Of a stretch of DNA of 64,000 bases, positions 7,087 through 16,521 are shown in pieces. Source of the stretch: Microbacterium sp. AG238 (GTDB lineage Bacteria > Actinomycetota > Actinomycetes > Actinomycetales > Microbacteriaceae); NCBI RefSeq assembly GCF_003610405.1, contig NZ_RAQC01000001.1, positions 1,984,001 through 2,048,000 on the forward strand. Reading direction: 5' to 3'. Numbering within the stretch: position 1 is the stretch's first letter; the number at the start of each line of letters is the position of its first letter. The translations under genes and the position numbers were made by a program. The notes under the pieces are model-generated. The model saw only the letters and a list, made by a program, of their open reading frames with translations, did not search any database and was not told the DNA's origin.

Positions 7087-10000
7087 CGATGCTCGAGACG
7101 CTGTTCGGGCTCATCCCGGCGGCATCCCGCGGCCAGCAGTGGCTCGCCGAAGACCTGCAGCTCATCAACTGGGGCGGCTACGAGGGCGCCCATCGCGTGC
7201 GCTTCTCCCCCGGTGCCACTCTTCTGTGCGGCGGCTCGGGGTCGGGCAAGTCCACGCTCATGGACGCGTACATTGCGCTCATGATGCCCCACACCACTCC
7301 CTTCAACGGCGCCTCGAACGGTGGCGTCACGGGGCGTCCGCGCGGTTCCGAGCAGCGCAACATCCTGTCCTACGGCCGCGGCAAGATCGACGAGTCGCGC
7401 ACCGAGGACGGCACGAAGATGACCGTCCTCCGTGGCGACGGCGAAGACACCTGGACCGCGGTGTCGATGACGTGGATCGATCACGACGGGTCGCAGTTCA
7501 CGGCGGTGCGAGCCTGGTACATCCCGGCCAGTGCACGCGTGCTCGAAGACACCGTGCGTGTGCGGGCGACGACCGATCGGGCCTTCGATCTCCGCTCGCT
7601 CGAGCCGGCCGCCGCGCAGCGACTCTCCGATTCCGCCGTGCGCGCTGCGGGTCTGGAGCCCGTCGGAACGGACCGCGAGTTCTCGGCCCGCCTGCATGCC
7701 GTGCTGGGCATCGGGGCGGCAGGGGCCGGGGCCAAGGCGATGAGCCTGCTCGCGCGCATCCAGGCCGGCCAGCAGATCACGACCGTCGACGACCTCTATA
7801 AGCGTCTCGTGCTCGAAGAGCCCGAGACGATGGAGACCGCCGACGCCGTCGTCGCGCACTTCGACGGACTCGAGAGCACGCGCATGCGCATGCTGACGGC
7901 CCGGCAGCAGGTCACCGCGCTCACGCCCATCCCGCAGTTGCGGGCGAAGATGGCCGCCGCGACCGAGCGCGTGAACCTGATCGACGAGGTCGGCTCGTTC
8001 TCGGATGCCGGTTCGCTCGCCACGCTCTGGCGAGCGGACAGACGCCTCGGGATGCTGCGCGACGTCGAGACCGAGCTGCGCGAGCGCAAGAACGCGGCCG
8101 AGGTCACGCTGCGCGAGAAGCGTGCGCTCGCAGACGGCGCCGAGGCCGAACGCGACGGCCTGATCGACGTGCTCCGGCTCTCCGGCGGCGATCGCCTGGC
8201 CACGGCGCAGCGCGAATTGCGCGAGGTGGAACGGCGGCTCACCGACGTCCGGCGTCACCGCGAGGTGCTCGACGCCGCCCTCCGCGGTCTGGGCGTCGAA
8301 CTCTCGAACCGCGACGAGTTCACCGCGTTCATCTCCCGCGCGCGGGCAGAGCTCGCCGACTCCGATGCGAAGGCGCGTGCCCGCTCCGCCTTCGCTGAAG
8401 CCGCGTCGACAGCGAAAGCTGCGCGGATCGAGGTCGCAGAACTGGAGGCGGAGGCTCAGCGCGTGGCGTCTCGCCACGGCAACATCCCGCCCGCTCTGCA
8501 CGAGTCGCGCGAGCGGCTGGCGGAGGCCGCCGGGCTCACGACCGCAGACCTTCCCTTCGTCGGCGAGCTCGTCGAGGTGCGCACCGAGTTCGAGCCGTGG
8601 CGCGAGGCGTTCAACCTCGCGCTCGGCGGCTTCGCGACAACGGTGCTGATCGACACCGCTCACCTGGGAAGCTTCCGGGCGGCGATCGAATCGGTCCACA
8701 CCCCCGTGCGATTGCGTTTCGAGGGCGTGCACGCCGGCATGGAGCCGGTCGCCAACCTCGATCCGCAGACGCTCCCGGGCCGCCTCGACTACCAGAGCTC
8801 GCCGTTCACCGGTTGGCTGCAGGAGCGGCTCGAGACCCGTCACGGATACGTCTGCGTCGATTCCAGCGCCGAGCTGCCGAAGCATCGCATGGCGCTCACG
8901 ATCACGGGACAGGTCGCGCAGGGCAACCGCGGCGCGCACGGTGGCCACGGTCGCGAGAACGTTCTCGGGTTCTCGAACGAGCGACGCCGGCACGACGTGG
9001 CACGTCTCATCGACGACGCTCGCCGCCGTCTCGACGACGCCCTCCGAGAGCGGAAGGCCGCCGAGACCGCGCTCGACACCGTCGACTCGCGCCTTGCCGT
9101 CTACGCCAAGATCACGGACCTGACCTGGGAAGAAGTCGACGTCGAGGCGGTCACCGCGGAACGGGATCGCTGGATCGGCGTGCAGAGCGACGTCACAGCC
9201 GCCAACCCCGAGATCGCCGATGTGCAGCGGAGGATCTCCGACATCAAGGACCGGATCTCCCACCTGCGCGACGAGATCGCCCGCGTGTCGATCGAGCGTG
9301 ATCAGATCGAGGCGCAGTGGGCCGAGGTGATCGACGACGTCGATTCCGATCAGTCCGTGCTCGACGACGCCGAGCGGGCGGAGCGCACCCTCACCGCCGC
9401 GCAGTCTGCGTTCCTCGACGAGCGCTTCCATCTCAATGGGCAGGCCTCGGACGGCACTCCGTCCGAGGCGCTGCACCGCTTCTCTGCGGCTCTCGCGACG
9501 GCGGCGCAGCGCCTCGCAGAGGACCGGCGCGCGGCCATCGATGCCCTCGACGAGAGCCGGGAGAGCCTGCGGCGCATCATGGTGAGCTTCCTCGAACGGT
9601 GGCCGAATCCGAATCTGCTGCCTGACCCCGACACCTCGATCGACGACTTCGAACGCGCTCTCCACGCTCTCGAGACCAGCGGACTGCATGAGCTCGAGGC
9701 CGAGTGGCGCGACAGCCTGCTCAAGCTGTCGGGCAACGACCTCACGAACCTCGACTCGACGCTCAGTCGGTCGATCCGCGAGATCCGTGATCGCATCGAG
9801 CCGATCAACCGCATCATGCAGGATCTGCCGTTCTACGACGACGACCATCGCCTGCAGATCACCACGCGCGAGAACCAGTCCGAGCCCCGCCGTCGCTTCC
9901 GGCGTGAGCTGCGCGAGGTGCGCGGGCTCATCGAGAACGCCACGACGGATGACGAGCGCGAACACGCCTACCGCCGGATGTCGCGCCTCATCGGGCACAT

Positions 10001-10442
10001 GCGGCGCTCGGCGCCCGACTTCGGCGACCTCATCGACGTGCGCAACCACGTTCGCGTGAGCGCCGAGCGCGTGGATGCCGTGACGAAGAAGCACGTCGCG
10101 CTCTACGACCACATCGGCGAGAAGTCCGGCGGAGAGTCACAGGAGCTCATCGCCTTCATCGTCGGCGCCGCCCTCCGCTACCAGCTCGGCGACGCCAGCG
10201 CCGAACGCCCCCGCTACGCGCCCGTGTTCATGGACGAAGCCCTGATCAAGGCCGATGCGCACTTCACCAAGCGGGCGATCGGAGCATGGCGCGGACTCGG
10301 CTTCCAGCTCGTCATCGGCGCCCCGAACGACAAGTACAGCGCCATCGAACCGCACGTCGACGTCGAGTACGACATCCTCAAGGACACGCGCGGCCGCTCC
10401 TGGGCTAAGCCGAAGGTCGCCCTGGAGGCGCCGGCCTCGTAA
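7083..10442 (+). CDS. jetC: JetC, SMC/MukB-like ATPase of Wadjet/Mks system
   Basis: A 1,119-aa SMC-like ATPase. Walker [10 protein letters not shown] lies at residues 50-58. Long Arg/Glu/Ala-rich coiled coils flank a central hinge, followed by a C-terminal signature GEKSGGESQ and a Walker B region [14 protein letters not shown]. In the known systems JetC forms the ring that loads on plasmid-sized circular DNA. The start is GTG at 7083, behind GGAGGAGGAG and overlapping the jetB stop. Reading further upstream gives only Arg-rich sequence. No jetD (DUF3322/DUF2220 nuclease) follows: the last 38 nt overlap the end of a gene on the other strand. Confidence 0.85.
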   Translation: MTMLETLFGLIPAASRGQQWLAEDLQLINWGGYEGAHRVRFSPGATLLCGGSGSGKSTLMDAYIALMMPHTTPFNGASNGGVTGRPRGSEQRNILSYGRGKIDESRTEDGTKMTVLRGDGEDTWTAVSMTWIDHDGSQFTAVRAWYIPASARVLEDTVRVRATTDRAFDLRSLEPAAAQRLSDSAVRAAGLEPVGTDREFSARLHAVLGIGAAGAGAKAMSLLARIQAGQQITTVDDLYKRLVLEEPETMETADAVVAHFDGLESTRMRMLTARQQVTALTPIPQLRAKMAAATERVNLIDEVGSFSDAGSLATLWRADRRLGMLRDVETELRERKNAAEVTLREKRALADGAEAERDGLIDVLRLSGGDRLATAQRELREVERRLTDVRRHREVLDAALRGLGVELSNRDEFTAFISRARAELADSDAKARARSAFAEAASTAKAARIEVAELEAEAQRVASRHGNIPPALHESRERLAEAAGLTTADLPFVGELVEVRTEFEPWREAFNLALGGFATTVLIDTAHLGSFRAAIESVHTPVRLRFEGVHAGMEPVANLDPQTLPGRLDYQSSPFTGWLQERLETRHGYVCVDSSAELPKHRMALTITGQVAQGNRGAHGGHGRENVLGFSNERRRHDVARLIDDARRRLDDALRERKAAETALDTVDSRLAVYAKITDLTWEEVDVEAVTAERDRWIGVQSDVTAANPEIADVQRRISDIKDRISHLRDEIARVSIERDQIEAQWAEVIDDVDSDQSVLDDAERAERTLTAAQSAFLDERFHLNGQASDGTPSEALHRFSAALATAAQRLAEDRRAAIDALDESRESLRRIMVSFLERWPNPNLLPDPDTSIDDFERALHALETSGLHELEAEWRDSLLKLSGNDLTNLDSTLSRSIREIRDRIEPINRIMQDLPFYDDDHRLQITTRENQSEPRRRFRRELREVRGLIENATTDDEREHAYRRMSRLIGHMRRSAPDFGDLIDVRNHVRVSAERVDAVTKKHVALYDHIGEKSGGESQELIAFIVGAALRYQLGDASAERPRYAPVFMDEALIKADAHFTKRAIGAWRGLGFQLVIGAPNDKYSAIEPHVDVEYDILKDTRGRSWAKPKVALEAPAS

Positions 10443-10992
10443 CGGCGCGCGGCATCACCTTCTCGAACCGGAACATCAACTCCGGTACGTCCTCGTCCCC
10501 CTCGATCGCAGGGCTTTCTCCTGCCGGCGCCTCGCCGGGGTGTTCGAGCGGATGCCCGGGGTGGAAGAACTCGACGATGTGGAAGCCGCACACGTTGACG
10601 TAGAAGTGGATGTTGCGCACTTCGAAGTGGGGTGTGTGAGTCTCCCAGATCCGGGTGTCCGGGTAGCGCGCCTCGATCGCGTGCCAGGCCGTCCGCCCGA
10701 GCCCGCGCCCGTGAGCACCGGCATCGATGAAGAAGAGCTCGAGCGCGCGGCGATCGTCGTCGCCCGCGACGACCGCGCCGCCCACGATCTCGCCCTCCGC
10801 CACGATGTCGAGCACCTCCGATGCGGCGTCGTCGAACGAGGCGAACACCTCACGGTCGGACGGCGTCGGGACGTCCGAGCTCGGACCGTGATCGGTCACG
10901 GCGAGGGCGAACGCCGCCTGGAGACGCCGGGCGAACGACATCCGGTCGCTCGGGTCGGTGGGTCTGAGATCGACCCGTCGGACGATGTTCAT
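10405..10992 (-). CDS. GNAT N-acetyltransferase
   Basis: A 195-aa protein with a GNAT core. The segment VLDIVAEGEIVGGAVVAGDDDRR is beta4-like, and GAHGRGLGRTAWHAIEARYP near residues 95-115 carries the R/Q-x-x-G-x-G/A acetyl-CoA signature in the form HGRGLG. HFEVRNIHFYVNVCGFHIVEFF is the typical end of the fold. The ATG at 10992 overlaps the antiporter stop (ATGA), so both belong to one minus-strand operon. The last 38 nt run tail to tail into jetC, which leaves no room for a separate terminator. The substrate is unknown. Confidence 0.8.
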   Translation of the reverse strand: MNIVRRVDLRPTDPSDRMSFARRLQAAFALAVTDHGPSSDVPTPSDREVFASFDDAASEVLDIVAEGEIVGGAVVAGDDDRRALELFFIDAGAHGRGLGRTAWHAIEARYPDTRIWETHTPHFEVRNIHFYVNVCGFHIVEFFHPGHPLEHPGEAPAGESPAIEGDEDVPELMFRFEKVMPRAVTRPAPPGRPSA

Positions 10993-12230
10993 ACGGAGCC
11001 CTTCGCTATCAACGGTCGGTGATGGTCGCCGTGCGGAGCGCCCCACAGACGTCGAACGAGCAGCGGACCGCCGATCCCATGCAGGACGACGCTGCCGAGG
11101 ACCACCATGCATGTCGCGGCGAGCACGAGGAAGCCGTCCTCCCCGGGGAGAGCGTTCGCCGCGATCAGCCCGAAGACGATGGATGCCGCACCGCGCGGGC
11201 CCATGGCGGCGATGAAGAATCGTTCCTTCGCGGTGGCGTTGCTGCCGCGAAGAGCCAGAGCCACCGGCACGAACCGCCCGACGGTCAGAGCCACCAGTGC
11301 GAGCACGATGGCGGGCCACCAATCGTAGGTCTCGCTGAGCAGGATGATGGCGGCGAAGCCGAACGCCAGCCACAGGAGCAGGTTCGCGAGCCAGCTGAGG
11401 TCCTCGAGGAGCGCGAGCTCGGCCCTCGGGATGCCGCTGGCCCCCCGCGTAAGGCGAATCACGAACCCAGCCACGAACACCGCCACGAAGCCGTTGCCGT
11501 GGAGCATGACCGCGGCTGCGAAGACGATGACCGGCGCGGCGACGAAGGCGATGCGCATACTCTGCGCCTCGGTCCAGCCGCGCTCATCGGCGAACCGTGT
11601 CGTCGCTCCAATGGCGAGGCCGAGCAGCCCGCCCACGACGATGGCGATGAGTCCGGCAGGCGCTGCGACGGCGAACGCTCGTCCGGCGTCGCCGGTGTCC
11701 CCCGCGCTGGCGAAAGCGAGGGCACCGAGCAGCAACGGCGACACGAGACCGTCGTTGTAACCGCTCTCGACACTGAGCCACCGACGCACCCGAGCGGGTA
11801 CCCGACTGTCCCGGACGAGCGAGGTCTCGGGGGCGAAGTCGGCAGGAACCGCGATGCATGCGATCGCCAGGATCACGGCGATCGACAGCCCGAGCGGCAA
11901 GATCAGACCGACCGCGAGCACGAGCAGCAGCGAGAGCGGCAGCCCGATGCCGAGGAGCCGTGCCGGGACACCCGTGAACTGCGAGCGCAACGAGCCCCGG
12001 ACATCGAGGGCGTCGACGAAGAGCAGATACGCGAGCACGACCTCGGCCAGCACCAGAGTGACCTTCGACTCCATGAAGAGAAGGTTCTGGGTGGGCAGGA
12101 GTGCGCCCGCGACGAGGCCGATGGCCGTCATGACGATAGGCCCGTTGACGCTCGCCCGACGGAACAGACGACTCCACAGCGCCCAGATGAACAACGCGAG
12201 GCCGATCACGAGCAGAACAGTCGTGGGCAT
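10989..12230 (-). CDS. cation:proton antiporter (CPA1/NhaP-like)
   Basis: A 413-aa integral membrane protein with about a dozen hydrophobic segments. The conserved middle, with polar ACIAVPADFAPETSLVRD and then SVESGYNDGLVSPLLL, matches the region of NhaP-type sodium(or potassium)/proton antiporters that carries the ion-binding Asp residues. Usually this is an ND or DD pair; here GYNDG supplies the Asn-Asp. It probably serves pH and salt balance. The ATG at 12230 is preceded by GGGAG. The 3' end overlaps the GNAT gene. Confidence 0.85.
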   Translation of the reverse strand: MPTTVLLVIGLALFIWALWSRLFRRASVNGPIVMTAIGLVAGALLPTQNLLFMESKVTLVLAEVVLAYLLFVDALDVRGSLRSQFTGVPARLLGIGLPLSLLLVLAVGLILPLGLSIAVILAIACIAVPADFAPETSLVRDSRVPARVRRWLSVESGYNDGLVSPLLLGALAFASAGDTGDAGRAFAVAAPAGLIAIVVGGLLGLAIGATTRFADERGWTEAQSMRIAFVAAPVIVFAAAVMLHGNGFVAVFVAGFVIRLTRGASGIPRAELALLEDLSWLANLLLWLAFGFAAIILLSETYDWWPAIVLALVALTVGRFVPVALALRGSNATAKERFFIAAMGPRGAASIVFGLIAANALPGEDGFLVLAATCMVVLGSVVLHGIGGPLLVRRLWGAPHGDHHRPLIAKGSV

Positions 12231-12329
12231 CGGCTCTCCCGGTTCGTCACCTACGGCGCCGCCGGTGGCGACCACGCGAACTTATCGGCGTGACATGAGC
12301 ACCCAATAAGAGAAAAGATGACAGAACGC

Positions 12330-12366
12330 CGAAGGCCCCCGCCGGTTTCCCGGTCGGAGGCCTTCG
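12330..12366. terminator. hairpin terminator behind tRNA-Leu
   Basis: The arms GAAGGCC (12331-12337) and GGCCTTC (12359-12365) enclose a second GC-rich stem of the CCGCCGG/CCGGTCGG type. It lies 9 bp beyond the 3' end of the minus-strand tRNA-Leu. Confidence 0.6.
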
Positions 12367-12374
12367 TCTCACTG

Positions 12375-12458
12375 TGCGCGAGGGGGGACTTGAACCCCCA
12401 CGCCCTTGCGGGCACTGGCACCTGAAGCCAGCGCGTCTACCTATTCCGCCACTCGCGC
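12375..12458 (-). tRNA. tRNA-Leu (CAG)
   Basis: An 84-nt type II tRNA with a long variable arm. Acceptor arms GCGCGAG and CTCGCGC pair over 7 bp. The anticodon stem CTGGC/GCCAG carries the loop TTCAGGT with anticodon CAG. The T arm is GGGGG-TTCAAGT-CCCCC. CCA is not encoded. A tRNA-Leu beside fhaA is also found in other actinobacteria. Confidence 0.93.
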
Positions 12459-12599
12459 GAGAACGTGTTTCCACGAACTCAACTTCCCGAGGATATCACG
12501 CCGACGGCGGCTCCTGAGCCGCGATCCGAGGCCCAATGCATGGTCCGTTCAGTCTCGCTGACTACGATGAAGCAACCATCCGCCTGCCTGAGGAGCCCA

Positions 12600-13340
12600 G
12601 TGGGACTACTTGACAGCTTCGAGAAGGGTCTCGAGCGTGCCGTCAACGGCGCGTTCGCCAAGACCTTCCGCAGCGGCGTCCAGCCGGTGGAGATCGCATC
12701 CGCCCTCCGCAGCGAACTCGACAAGAAGGCCGCGGTCGTCAGCCGCGACCGCATCCTCGTTCCGAACGCCTTCACGGTGCGCCTGTCCGACACCGACGCC
12801 GAGCGCATGAACGCCATCGGCCCCGCCCTCCTCGACGAGCTGCGCGGCCTGGTCGAGAAGCACGCGAAGGCCCAGGGCTACTCGTTCTCGGGTGCCGTGA
12901 CCGTCGCCCTGCAGGACGACCCGCAGCTGTCGACGGGCACCGTCCGCGTCGACTCGAACTCGGATGCGGGCGCCCGCGTGTCGTGGCAGGCCGTGCTCGA
13001 CATCGACGGCACGCGGCATCCGATCGTCGCCGCGCGAACCGTCATCGGCCGCGGCAGCGACGCCGACATCACCATTCCGGATGCCGGCACCAGCCGGAAG
13101 CACGTCGAGATCCTCTGGGACGGAGAGCGCGCCATGGTGCGCGACCTCGGTTCCACCAACGGCACCCAGCTCAACGGCGCGCGGGTCAGCGAGGCCGCCT
13201 TGCCGTCGGATGGCGTCGTGCGCATCGGGCGCACCGACATCGTCTTCCGCGTTGTTCCGCAGGCTCAGGCCCCCGCCCGCCCTCGCATGTCGGCGGCCGA
13301 CGCGACCCGTATGTACGACACCCGAGGTGACGCCCGATGA
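12600..13340 (+). CDS. fhaA: FhaA, DUF3662 and FHA domain protein
   Basis: A 246-aa protein. The N-terminal DUF3662 domain (about residues 3-115, MGLLDSFEKGLERAVNGAFAK...) is followed by a C-terminal FHA domain (about 145-225) with the phosphothreonine-binding residues in VIGRGSDADI, SRKHVEI and STNGTQLNG. FHA domains bind Thr-phosphorylated partners, so FhaA links the PknA/PknB kinases to cell-wall targets such as the MurJ complex in relatives. The GTG at 12600 is chosen because AGGAG lies 5 nt upstream and DUF3662 starts there. It is first in a seven-gene operon; the stop overlaps fhaB. Confidence 0.92.
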   Translation: MGLLDSFEKGLERAVNGAFAKTFRSGVQPVEIASALRSELDKKAAVVSRDRILVPNAFTVRLSDTDAERMNAIGPALLDELRGLVEKHAKAQGYSFSGAVTVALQDDPQLSTGTVRVDSNSDAGARVSWQAVLDIDGTRHPIVAARTVIGRGSDADITIPDAGTSRKHVEILWDGERAMVRDLGSTNGTQLNGARVSEAALPSDGVVRIGRTDIVFRVVPQAQAPARPRMSAADATRMYDTRGDAR

Positions 13341-13894
13341 GTCCGCTGACCCTCCTGCTGCTGCAGATCGGCTTCCTGGTGCTGCTGTGGTTCTTCGTCT
13401 TCGCCGTCGTCTATTCGCTCCGCGCCGACCTGTTCGGTGTGAAGGTGCGCAAGCTCCCCGAGCCGGCGGCCGCCAGTGCCGCCCCGGCCGCGAGCCCGGC
13501 GGTCACCCGCCCGCCCACGTCGTCTCCGGATGCCGCCACGGCGGCGGTCGGCGCCGTCGGCACTCCCCCGCCGGCGGGAAAGGGCGGAAAGGCGACGACC
13601 GACGCCGTGTCGCGCATCGTCATCACCAGCGGCCCCAAGGCCGGCCTCGAACTTCCGCTCGGCTCCGAGCCGCTGACCATCGGCCGCTCGAGCGAATCGG
13701 GTCTCGTCATCCGTGACGACTACACCTCGAGCCACCACGCGCGTCTCGTGCTGTGGGGCAACCAGTGGATGATCCAAGACCTCGACTCGACCAACGGCAC
13801 GTGGCACGACGGCGAGCGCGTCGCTTCTCCGGTTCCGGTCGTCGTGGGAGCGCCGATCAAGGTCGGCGCGACGACGTTCGAACTGCGGAAGTAG
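13337..13894 (+). CDS. fhaB: FhaB, membrane-anchored FHA domain protein
   Basis: A 185-aa protein with one N-terminal membrane helix (residues about 4-27), a flexible Pro/Ala linker (about 40-85) and a C-terminal FHA domain with TIGRSSESGLVI, SSHHARLVL and STNGTWHDG. It matches FhaB/FipA, which is phosphorylated by the Pkn kinases and helps the divisome. The ATG overlaps the fhaA stop (ATGA). Confidence 0.92.
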   Translation: MSPLTLLLLQIGFLVLLWFFVFAVVYSLRADLFGVKVRKLPEPAAASAAPAASPAVTRPPTSSPDAATAAVGAVGTPPPAGKGGKATTDAVSRIVITSGPKAGLELPLGSEPLTIGRSSESGLVIRDDYTSSHHARLVLWGNQWMIQDLDSTNGTWHDGERVASPVPVVVGAPIKVGATTFELRK

Positions 13895-13903
13895 CCCTCA
13901 CGC

Positions 13904-15139
13904 ATGGTCTTCCAAGGCTCCAGCGCCGCCATCTCGCATACCGGGAAGGTGCGCTCGAACAACCAGGACTCGGGTTTCTGCGGCTCGAACCTGTTCGTCG
14001 TCGCCGACGGCATGGGCGGGCACGCCGGCGGTGACGTCGCGTCGAGCCTGGCGGTCCGGCGGCTCGAGAGCCTCGACCACGCTTTCTCGTCGACCACCGA
14101 GGCCGAGGCCGCCCTGCGCGAAGCGCTGGCCGACACCGCGGCCGAGCTGATCAGCACCGTCAAGGTGCGTCCCGAGCTCGCCGGCATGGGCACCACCGTC
14201 AGCGCTCTCGTGATGGTCGACGAGTACGCCGTCATCGCCCACATCGGCGACTCGCGCCTGTACCTCTTCCGCGACGGTGCGCTCACGCAGATCACGACGG
14301 ACCACACGTTCGTCCAGCGTCTGGTCGACTCGGGCCGGATCACCCCCGAAGAAGCCCGGTACCACCCGCGTCGCTCGGTTCTGATGCGTGTGCTCGGCGA
14401 CATGGACCCCGATCCCGAGATCGACACGTTCGTCATGCCCACGCAACCCGGTGACCGGTGGCTGCTGTGCTCCGACGGCCTCTCGGGCGTCGTCGACGAC
14501 ACGCACACGGCGAAGGCGCTCGGTCAGGGCTGGGCTCCCGGCCGCACGGCCGACAGCCTGCTGAAGCAGGCGCTCGACGGCGGCGCGCCCGACAACGTCA
14601 CGATCGTCATCGTCGACGTCGGTGGGCAACACCCGCTGTTCAGCGGACCGCCGACGGTCGTCGGTTCGGCTTCGCACCCGCTCGGCATCGAGGTGCCCGC
14701 GGCTCGCCCGCAGCGCAGCAGCTGGCTGCATCCTGCCCGCCAGGCCGCGAACGAGCCCACGCACTTCGAGCCCGCGGCTGAGTTCCTCGAAGAGCTCATC
14801 GAGGAGGACCGCCGCCGCGCACGCCGGCGCCGACTCACCTGGTTCGCCGGCTTCATCGTCATCCTCGCGGCGATCGGGGTCGTGCTGTTCGGCGCCTACA
14901 GCTGGACGCAGACCCGCTACTTCGTGGGCGTCGACGAAGACACGGTCGTGATCTACCGCGGCATCCCGCCGAGCATCGGGCCGATCTCACTGTCGTCCCC
15001 CGAAGAAGACACCGGAATCGCCCTCACCGACCTGGCTCCGTACCAACTACAGCTCGTGGAGCAGACCATCGCGGCCGACTCGCTCGCCGACGCCCAAGCC
15101 ATCGTCGAGAACCTGCGCGTGGACGGAGGATCATCGTGA
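13904..15139 (+). CDS. pstP: PP2C-family Ser/Thr phosphatase PstP
   Basis: A 411-aa protein phosphatase. The N-terminal PP2C domain (about residues 5-240) has the metal-binding motifs VADGMGGHAGGD, GTTVSAL, HIGDSRLYL, CSDGLSG and DNVTIVIVDV. A basic linker, one membrane helix (about 315-338) and a short outer domain follow. It reverses PknA/PknB phosphorylation of cell-wall and division proteins. Its stop overlaps the rodA start (GTGA). Confidence 0.94.
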   Translation: MVFQGSSAAISHTGKVRSNNQDSGFCGSNLFVVADGMGGHAGGDVASSLAVRRLESLDHAFSSTTEAEAALREALADTAAELISTVKVRPELAGMGTTVSALVMVDEYAVIAHIGDSRLYLFRDGALTQITTDHTFVQRLVDSGRITPEEARYHPRRSVLMRVLGDMDPDPEIDTFVMPTQPGDRWLLCSDGLSGVVDDTHTAKALGQGWAPGRTADSLLKQALDGGAPDNVTIVIVDVGGQHPLFSGPPTVVGSASHPLGIEVPAARPQRSSWLHPARQAANEPTHFEPAAEFLEELIEEDRRRARRRRLTWFAGFIVILAAIGVVLFGAYSWTQTRYFVGVDEDTVVIYRGIPPSIGPISLSSPEEDTGIALTDLAPYQLQLVEQTIAADSLADAQAIVENLRVDGGSS

Positions 15140-16521
15140 CCGGCACCGCCGTCTCGGCCGACACCTCGGTCATCAAGGCACTGCGCAAACTGCGGATGCC
15201 GCAGACGCAGCGCAACCGCGAGCTGGGCCTGCTGCTCTTCGCGTTCGTGATCAACGCCGCCGCGCTCGCCCTCGTGCAGCTCGGGAAGAACGGGGCGATC
15301 GACTCGTCGTTCCTGATCTACTGCGCCGTGCTCGACGTGCTCGCACTCGCGATTCACGTTGTGCTGCGCCTGCGGGCCCGCGATGCGGATCCCTTCGTCG
15401 TTCCGATCGCGACGCTCCTGTCGGGCATCGGGATCGCCATGATCTACCGCATCGATCTCGAGGGCACGTCCGACGGCTGGGACATGCTGGCCGTGCGTCA
15501 GATCGTCTGGTGCGCGATCGCCCTGGTGGCCGCCCTCATCGTGGTGATCGCCCTGCGCAACTATCGCGTGCTCTTCCGGTACACCTACGTCTTCGGGTTC
15601 GCGGGCATCGCGCTCTTGCTGCTGCCGTTCGTCCCGGGCCTGGGTGTCGAGGCCGGCGCCGACGTCTGGGTGTCGATCGGCGGCATCGTCTCGTTCCAGC
15701 CCGGTGAGCTGGCGAAGATCGCCCTGGCGATCTTCTTCGCGGGATACCTGGTGCGCACGCGCGAGTCGCTCACGTCCGTGGGCACCCGGTTCCTCGGCGT
15801 GACGTGGCCCCGGGCACGCGAGCTCGGCCCGGTGCTGGTCATCTGGGCGATCTCGCTGGGCATCATCGTGCTCCAGCGCGACCTGGGCACCGGAACCCTG
15901 ATCTTCGGCATGTTCATCGCGATGCTCTACGTCGCGACGGGAAAGACCAGCTGGGTCATGATCGGCCTCGGCCTGGTGCTGGCAGGGGTGATCCTCGCCT
16001 CGCAGGTGCTGCCGTACGTCAACGGTCGCTTCCAGAACTGGCTGAACCCCTTCGACCCGAACAACGTCGATGCCGCGGGCGGCAGCTTCCAGCTCATCAA
16101 CGGCCTCTACGGACTCGCCAAGGGCGGGTTCATCGGCACCGGGCTCGGCCAGGGTCGCCCGTGGATGACGCCGCTGTCGCAGAGCGACTACATCTTCCCG
16201 AGCCTCGGTGAAGAGCTCGGCCTCATCGGCGTCTTCGCTCTGCTGTGCCTTTACATGGTCTTCACGAGCCGCGGCGTGCGCATCGGCCTGGCGGGCCAGG
16301 ACGACTTCGGCAAGCTCCTCGCGACCGGCCTGTCGTTCACGATCGCGCTGCAGGTGTTCATCATGGTCGGCGGTGTGACCCGCGTCATCCCCCTGACGGG
16401 CCTGACGACGCCGTTCCTCGCGGCGGGCGGCTCGTCGCTCGTGGCCAACTGGATCATCGTGGCCCTCCTTCTCCGCATCTCGGATGCGGTTCGCTCTCGA
16501 CCCCGGGTGGTGATCGGATGA
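15136..16521 (+). CDS. rodA: RodA, SEDS peptidoglycan glycosyltransferase
   Basis: A 461-aa polytopic membrane protein of the FtsW/RodA/SpoVE family. Around ten hydrophobic segments are visible, together with the family motifs RDLGTGTLIFG, the PF-x-RFQxW-like NGRFQNWLNPF and FLAAGGSSLVANWI. It polymerises lipid II glycan chains and works with the class B PBP encoded next. The start is GTG at 15136, overlapping pstP; the end overlaps pbpA (ATGA). Confidence 0.94.
   Translation: MTGTAVSADTSVIKALRKLRMPQTQRNRELGLLLFAFVINAAALALVQLGKNGAIDSSFLIYCAVLDVLALAIHVVLRLRARDADPFVVPIATLLSGIGIAMIYRIDLEGTSDGWDMLAVRQIVWCAIALVAALIVVIALRNYRVLFRYTYVFGFAGIALLLLPFVPGLGVEAGADVWVSIGGIVSFQPGELAKIALAIFFAGYLVRTRESLTSVGTRFLGVTWPRARELGPVLVIWAISLGIIVLQRDLGTGTLIFGMFIAMLYVATGKTSWVMIGLGLVLAGVILASQVLPYVNGRFQNWLNPFDPNNVDAAGGSFQLINGLYGLAKGGFIGTGLGQGRPWMTPLSQSDYIFPSLGEELGLIGVFALLCLYMVFTSRGVRIGLAGQDDFGKLLATGLSFTIALQVFIMVGGVTRVIPLTGLTTPFLAAGGSSLVANWIIVALLLRISDAVRSRPRVVIG

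Noticed and set aside
7068..10112. A long open frame opposite jetC
   Set aside because: Antisense shadow of a gene with clear ATPase motifs; no family features.
10443..10992. A hidden jetD behind jetC
   Set aside because: No frame on the plus strand here has DUF2220-like sequence; the DNA is filled by the minus-strand acetyltransferase.
10405..11373. An N-terminal extension of the second acetyltransferase up to 11373
   Set aside because: It overlaps the antiporter gene and is Arg/Gly noise; ATG at 10992 overlaps the antiporter stop in the usual way.
11019..12293. Open frame opposite the antiporter gene
   Set aside because: The composition (Asp, Glu, Arg, Gln, His) is the complement of membrane-helix codons; the minus-strand protein has real transmembrane structure.
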